Positions 61,373 through 64,000 of a stretch of 64,000 nt of DNA are shown here, piece by piece. Position 1 is the first letter of the stretch, and every line of letters starts with the position of its first letter. Both the position numbers and the translations under genes were made by a program. The notes under the pieces were generated by a model that did not search any database, was not told the DNA's origin, and saw only the letters and a list, made by a program, of their open reading frames with translations. The stretch is from Dyella sp. S184 (GTDB lineage: Bacteria; Pseudomonadota; Gammaproteobacteria; Xanthomonadales; Rhodanobacteraceae), in NCBI RefSeq assembly GCF_009766065.1, contig NZ_LMUE01000002.1:247609-311608 (forward strand), in the 5' to 3' direction.

Positions 61373-62737
61373 ATGACCATACCCACAAGCAGCAATGCCG
61401 CGCTCGCCGTGCGCGACCTGAAACACCTTTGGCATCCCTGCACGCAGATGCATGACCACGAAAGCGTCCCGATGGTACCAATCGTACGTGGCGAAGGCGC
61501 GTGGCTGATCGACGCCGATGGCCGCCGCTATCTGGATGGCATCAGCTCGTGGTGGACCAACCTGTTCGGCCACGCCAATCCGCGCATCGCCGCCGCGCTG
61601 GCCGCACAAGCGAGCACGCTGGAGCACGTGATCTTTGCCGGCTTCACCCATGAGCCAGCGATCGAGCTGGCCGAGGAGCTGGTGCGCATCACACCGCCCG
61701 GGCTGGATCGCGTGTTCTACGCCGACAATGGCTCGGCGGCGATCGAAGTGGCGCTAAAAATGAGCTTCCATTACTGGCTCAATCAGGGGCATGGTGAGAA
61801 GACCCGTTTCATCGCGCTCAGCGGCAGTTACCATGGTGAAACGCTGGGTGCGCTGTCGGTGAGCGACGTAGCGCTGTACCGCAAGACTTATGCACCGCTG
61901 CTGCTGACGCCATTCCTCGCACCATCGCCGGATGCGTACGAGGGTGAACCGGGCGAATCGCCCGAGCAGACGGCAACGCGTCGTCTAGGCGAGATGCGCG
62001 CGCTACTGGAGCGTCACGCCCACGAGACCTGTGCCGTGATCATCGAGCCGCTTGTGCAATGCGCCGGCGGCATGCGTATGTATCACCCCAGTTACCTGAC
62101 TGGCCTGCGCATGCTCTGTGATGAGTTCGCGGTGCATTTCATCGCAGATGAGATCGCGGTCGGCTTCGGCCGTACCGGCACACTGTTCGCCTGCGAGCAG
62201 GCCGGCGTATCACCGGATTTCATGTGCCTGTCAAAGGGGCTGACCGGTGGCTTCCTGCCACTGTCGGCGGTGCTCACCACCACTCAGATCTATGAGGCGT
62301 TCTACGCGGAATACAGCGCCGGCAAGGCCTTCCTGCATTCGCACAGCTACACCGGAAACCCGCTGGCTTGCCGGGTGGCACTGGAAACACTGGCAATTTT
62401 CTGCGACGAACCAGTACTCGAACGCAATCGACAGCTCGCCGCGCATCTGGCGCGTCGCCTGGAGCCATTACGCGAGCATCCGCATGTCGCTGATGTACGC
62501 CAGACCGGCATGATCGCGGCGATCGAGCTGGTTGCCGACAAGGCCAAACGGCGCCCGTTTCCAGCAGCGGAGCGGCGTGGCCTGCAGGTTTATCTGCATG
62601 GCCTGCAACATGGCGCGCTGCTGCGTCCACTTGGTGATGTGGTGTACTTCATGCCGCCCTACGTGGTCAGCGAGGCCGAAATCGACCTGCTGGTGGACGT
62701 CGCGGTTGCCGGCATCGAACGCGCAACAGAGGACTGA
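61373..62737 (+). CDS. bioA: Adenosylmethionine-8-amino-7-oxononanoate aminotransferase BioA
   Basis: 454 residues, PLP-dependent class III aminotransferase. Motifs: LWHPCTQMHDHE near the N-terminus (Trp/Tyr of the BioA substrate pocket), DGISSWWTNLFGHANPRI, ADNGSAAIEVALKMSFHYW (phosphate-binding), YHGETLGALSVSD, HFIADEIAVGFGRTGTLFACE (Asp that binds the PLP ring) and LSKGLTGGFLPLSAVLTT (Lys forming the Schiff base). It makes DAPA in biotin synthesis. ATG at 61373 fits the family start; the longer frame is not used. Convergent with a small exported-protein gene. Confidence 0.95.
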   Translation: MTIPTSSNAALAVRDLKHLWHPCTQMHDHESVPMVPIVRGEGAWLIDADGRRYLDGISSWWTNLFGHANPRIAAALAAQASTLEHVIFAGFTHEPAIELAEELVRITPPGLDRVFYADNGSAAIEVALKMSFHYWLNQGHGEKTRFIALSGSYHGETLGALSVSDVALYRKTYAPLLLTPFLAPSPDAYEGEPGESPEQTATRRLGEMRALLERHAHETCAVIIEPLVQCAGGMRMYHPSYLTGLRMLCDEFAVHFIADEIAVGFGRTGTLFACEQAGVSPDFMCLSKGLTGGFLPLSAVLTTTQIYEAFYAEYSAGKAFLHSHSYTGNPLACRVALETLAIFCDEPVLERNRQLAAHLARRLEPLREHPHVADVRQTGMIAAIELVADKAKRRPFPAAERRGLQVYLHGLQHGALLRPLGDVVYFMPPYVVSEAEIDLLVDVAVAGIERATED

Positions 62738-62761
62738 ACTGCAGCCTCACCTATCACAGCC

Positions 62762-62784
62762 TCACTGAAGCACGGCTTCAGTGA
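62762..62784. terminator. Perfect 10-bp hairpin at convergent gene ends
   Basis: TCACTGAAGC and GCTTCAGTGA flank the loop ACG, 24 bases after the bioA stop. It also contains the stop codon of the convergent small gene (62778-62780). No T-tract follows on either strand, so termination is less certain than 3' end protection. Confidence 0.4.
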
Positions 62785-63101
62785 ATGGATGGGTCGAGCA
62801 TGCGCAGGGCCTGCGCATTGTTGATCGCACCGGTGTTCTGCAGATCCTGCCGGCTATAGCTGCGGCCGGTTGCCGCCTGCAGACATTGCCCTTTCTTCGC
62901 TGGAATCAGGCTACCGGTATCGCGAATGCAATTGCGATCACCCGGCTTGATAACCTGATGACCCTGCATAGCATCGGCTTGACTGGAGGGCGTGTTGTCA
63001 CTCGGGCTGGCTACCTGCGCAGACGCGCTCTGCGCGACAGCCAGTGCGCTGACGCCCAAGCTGACAACCAGCGCGAGCGAAATGACCGTTGTCTTGAGCA
63101 T
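62778..63101 (-). CDS. Small exported hypothetical protein
   Basis: 107 residues with signal peptide MLKTTVISLALVVSLGVSALAVAQSA. The mature part contains two cysteines (NCIRDTGSLIPAKKGQC) spaced for a possible disulfide, and a C-terminal helix LQNTGAINNAQALRMLDPSIH. The sequence has no domain I recognise; periplasmic or secreted. GAGGTG about eight bases before the second Met supports this start over the ATG at 63110. It lies between bioA and rsmE, on the opposite strand, in a place where bioA and rsmE are usually adjacent, so it may be an insertion. Confidence 0.7.
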   Translation of the reverse strand: MLKTTVISLALVVSLGVSALAVAQSASAQVASPSDNTPSSQADAMQGHQVIKPGDRNCIRDTGSLIPAKKGQCLQAATGRSYSRQDLQNTGAINNAQALRMLDPSIH

Positions 63102-63286
63102 GACGTACACCTCGTTGATGCCTGCATAACCTGCTACTTAATCCTGCCCCCAACGCAGCCGACAAGCAAGACATGCCATACGGGCATCTCGCTGGCATTC
63201 AGCTAACCCGGCTAGCCGCTGCGCTTCGAGCGCCTGCGCCACGTCGCCTCCGCTATGCTTGTGTTTTGCATGATCGCGACGTCCGC

Positions 63287-64000
63287 ATGCGCACCATCCG
63301 TATCCATGTCGCCCTGCCGCTTGCCGTTGATACCGAACTGGCGTTGCCAGCACAGGCTGGCGAGCACGTGTCACGCGTACTGCGCCTCGCTGCAGGCGAT
63401 CCACTGACCCTGTTCAATGGCGACGGTAGCGACTATCCGGCCACCATCCAGACTGTCGGTAAACGTGAAGTTATCGTGCGGGTGGATGCACGGCATGAGC
63501 TCGCCAACGAATCGCCGCTGCCGTTGACCTTGGCGCAGGGCGTGGCACGCGGCGAGAAGATGGATCTGATCGTGCAGAAAGCGACCGAGCTTGGCGTGGT
63601 GCGCATCGTGCCGTTGCTGACCGAACGATCGGAAGTGAAGCTGGATCCTGCCCGTACCGAGAAGCGGCTGGCGCATTGGCGCGCGGTGGCCGCCAGCGCT
63701 TGCGAGCAGAGCGGCCGCGCGCGGTTGCCTGAGATCGCCCCGGCTCTACCACTATCGGTGTGGTTGGATGGCTTGACCGAGGATGCTGCGTTGCGCCTGG
63801 CGTTGCTGCCGGAAGCCACACGCTCGTCCCGCGAGCTGCGTTTTACTTCAGCTGGCGGCTTGCTGGTGGTGGGGCCGGAAGGTGGGCTCGGTGAGCGCGA
63901 TATCAGCGCGTTGACGGCCACCGGTTTCGCCGGGCTGCAGCTTGGCCCGCGCATTCTGCGAACAGAGACGGCCGGACTGGCCGCTCTGGCTGCACTGCAG
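63287..64000 (+). CDS. rsmE: 16S rRNA m3U1498 methyltransferase RsmE, 3' end cut by the window
   Basis: The frame stays open for 238 codons to the window edge, so the end is missing (the family is about 245 residues long). An N-terminal PUA-like domain (MRTIRIHVALPLAVDTELALPA; HVSRVLRLAAGDPLTLFNGDG) is followed by a SPOUT methyltransferase with GEKMDLIVQKATELGV, CEQSGRARLPEI, VVGPEGGLGERDI and LQLGPRILRTETA, which carry the AdoMet knot. It methylates U1498 of 16S rRNA. ATG at 63287 fits the family N-terminus. Confidence 0.93.
   Translation, partial: MRTIRIHVALPLAVDTELALPAQAGEHVSRVLRLAAGDPLTLFNGDGSDYPATIQTVGKREVIVRVDARHELANESPLPLTLAQGVARGEKMDLIVQKATELGVVRIVPLLTERSEVKLDPARTEKRLAHWRAVAASACEQSGRARLPEIAPALPLSVWLDGLTEDAALRLALLPEATRSSRELRFTSAGGLLVVGPEGGLGERDISALTATGFAGLQLGPRILRTETAGLAALAALQ

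Overview
The window is high-GC chromosomal DNA that most resembles the Xanthomonadales, probably Rhodanobacteraceae (Rhodanobacter/Dyella-like). This is inferred from gene content and neighbourhoods: hda-perM-DUF2066 divergent from purM-purN-DUF3108, gspN-hisN-nudE-cysQ-mazG divergent from bioA, rsmE beyond bioA, and a TonB-dependent receptor heading a carbohydrate locus. No rRNA, tRNA, CRISPR array or prophage was seen.

Layout. 1-6.4 kb holds small and hypothetical genes, a DHA2-type drug exporter and a GtrII-like membrane glucosyltransferase. 6.4-8.4 kb is an arsenic operon (arsR-arsC-acr3) whose 32-bp palindromic operator covers the arsR start codon, followed by a PepSY protein. 9.0-25.2 kb is an alpha-glucan/malto-oligosaccharide locus: esterase and cytoplasmic GH13 glucosidase (minus strand), TonB-dependent receptor, exported GH13 and GH31 enzymes, a membrane-anchored serine hydrolase (minus strand), a six-hairpin glycosidase and an SLC45/MalY-like sugar importer. 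25.2-26.8 kb is a foreign patch: an IS30 transposase fragment and two gene cassettes, each preceded by an integron-type attC site, with no integrase in the window. 26.8-33.4 kb has an SDR, a PAS/GAF/GGDEF/EAL protein, a LacI regulator and a sugar porter. 33.5-64 kb is mostly core genome: ybaL, recQ, an alkyltransferase-like gene, pit with its DUF47 partner, a CorC-like gene, trmJ, suhB, hda, perM, purM/purN, a two-component system, tesA-ybbA-ybbP, a GST, an SLC13-like permease, a GIN-domain protein, mazG, cysQ, nudE, hisN, gspN, bioA and the 5' part of rsmE.

How the genes work together. A 14-bp sequence, TGAATACGTATGCA, occurs exactly four times, each time upstream of a transcription unit of the sugar system: the GH13/esterase pair, the TonB receptor, the divergent serine hydrolase/six-hairpin glycosidase pair, and the sugar porter. 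It is nearly palindromic with a central CG, as expected of a LacI-family operator, and the only LacI-family gene in the window (30744-31772) is the obvious candidate regulator. The model is outer-membrane import of alpha-glucans, periplasmic trimming by the exported hydrolases, inner-membrane uptake by the MFS carriers and cytoplasmic hydrolysis by the GH13 enzyme, all under one regulator.

Other points worth attention are a 60-bp palindromic insert that stays in frame inside purM, a possible N-terminal frameshift or coupled leader ORF before the six-hairpin glycosidase, and divergent tesA/ybbA genes whose start codons overlap.
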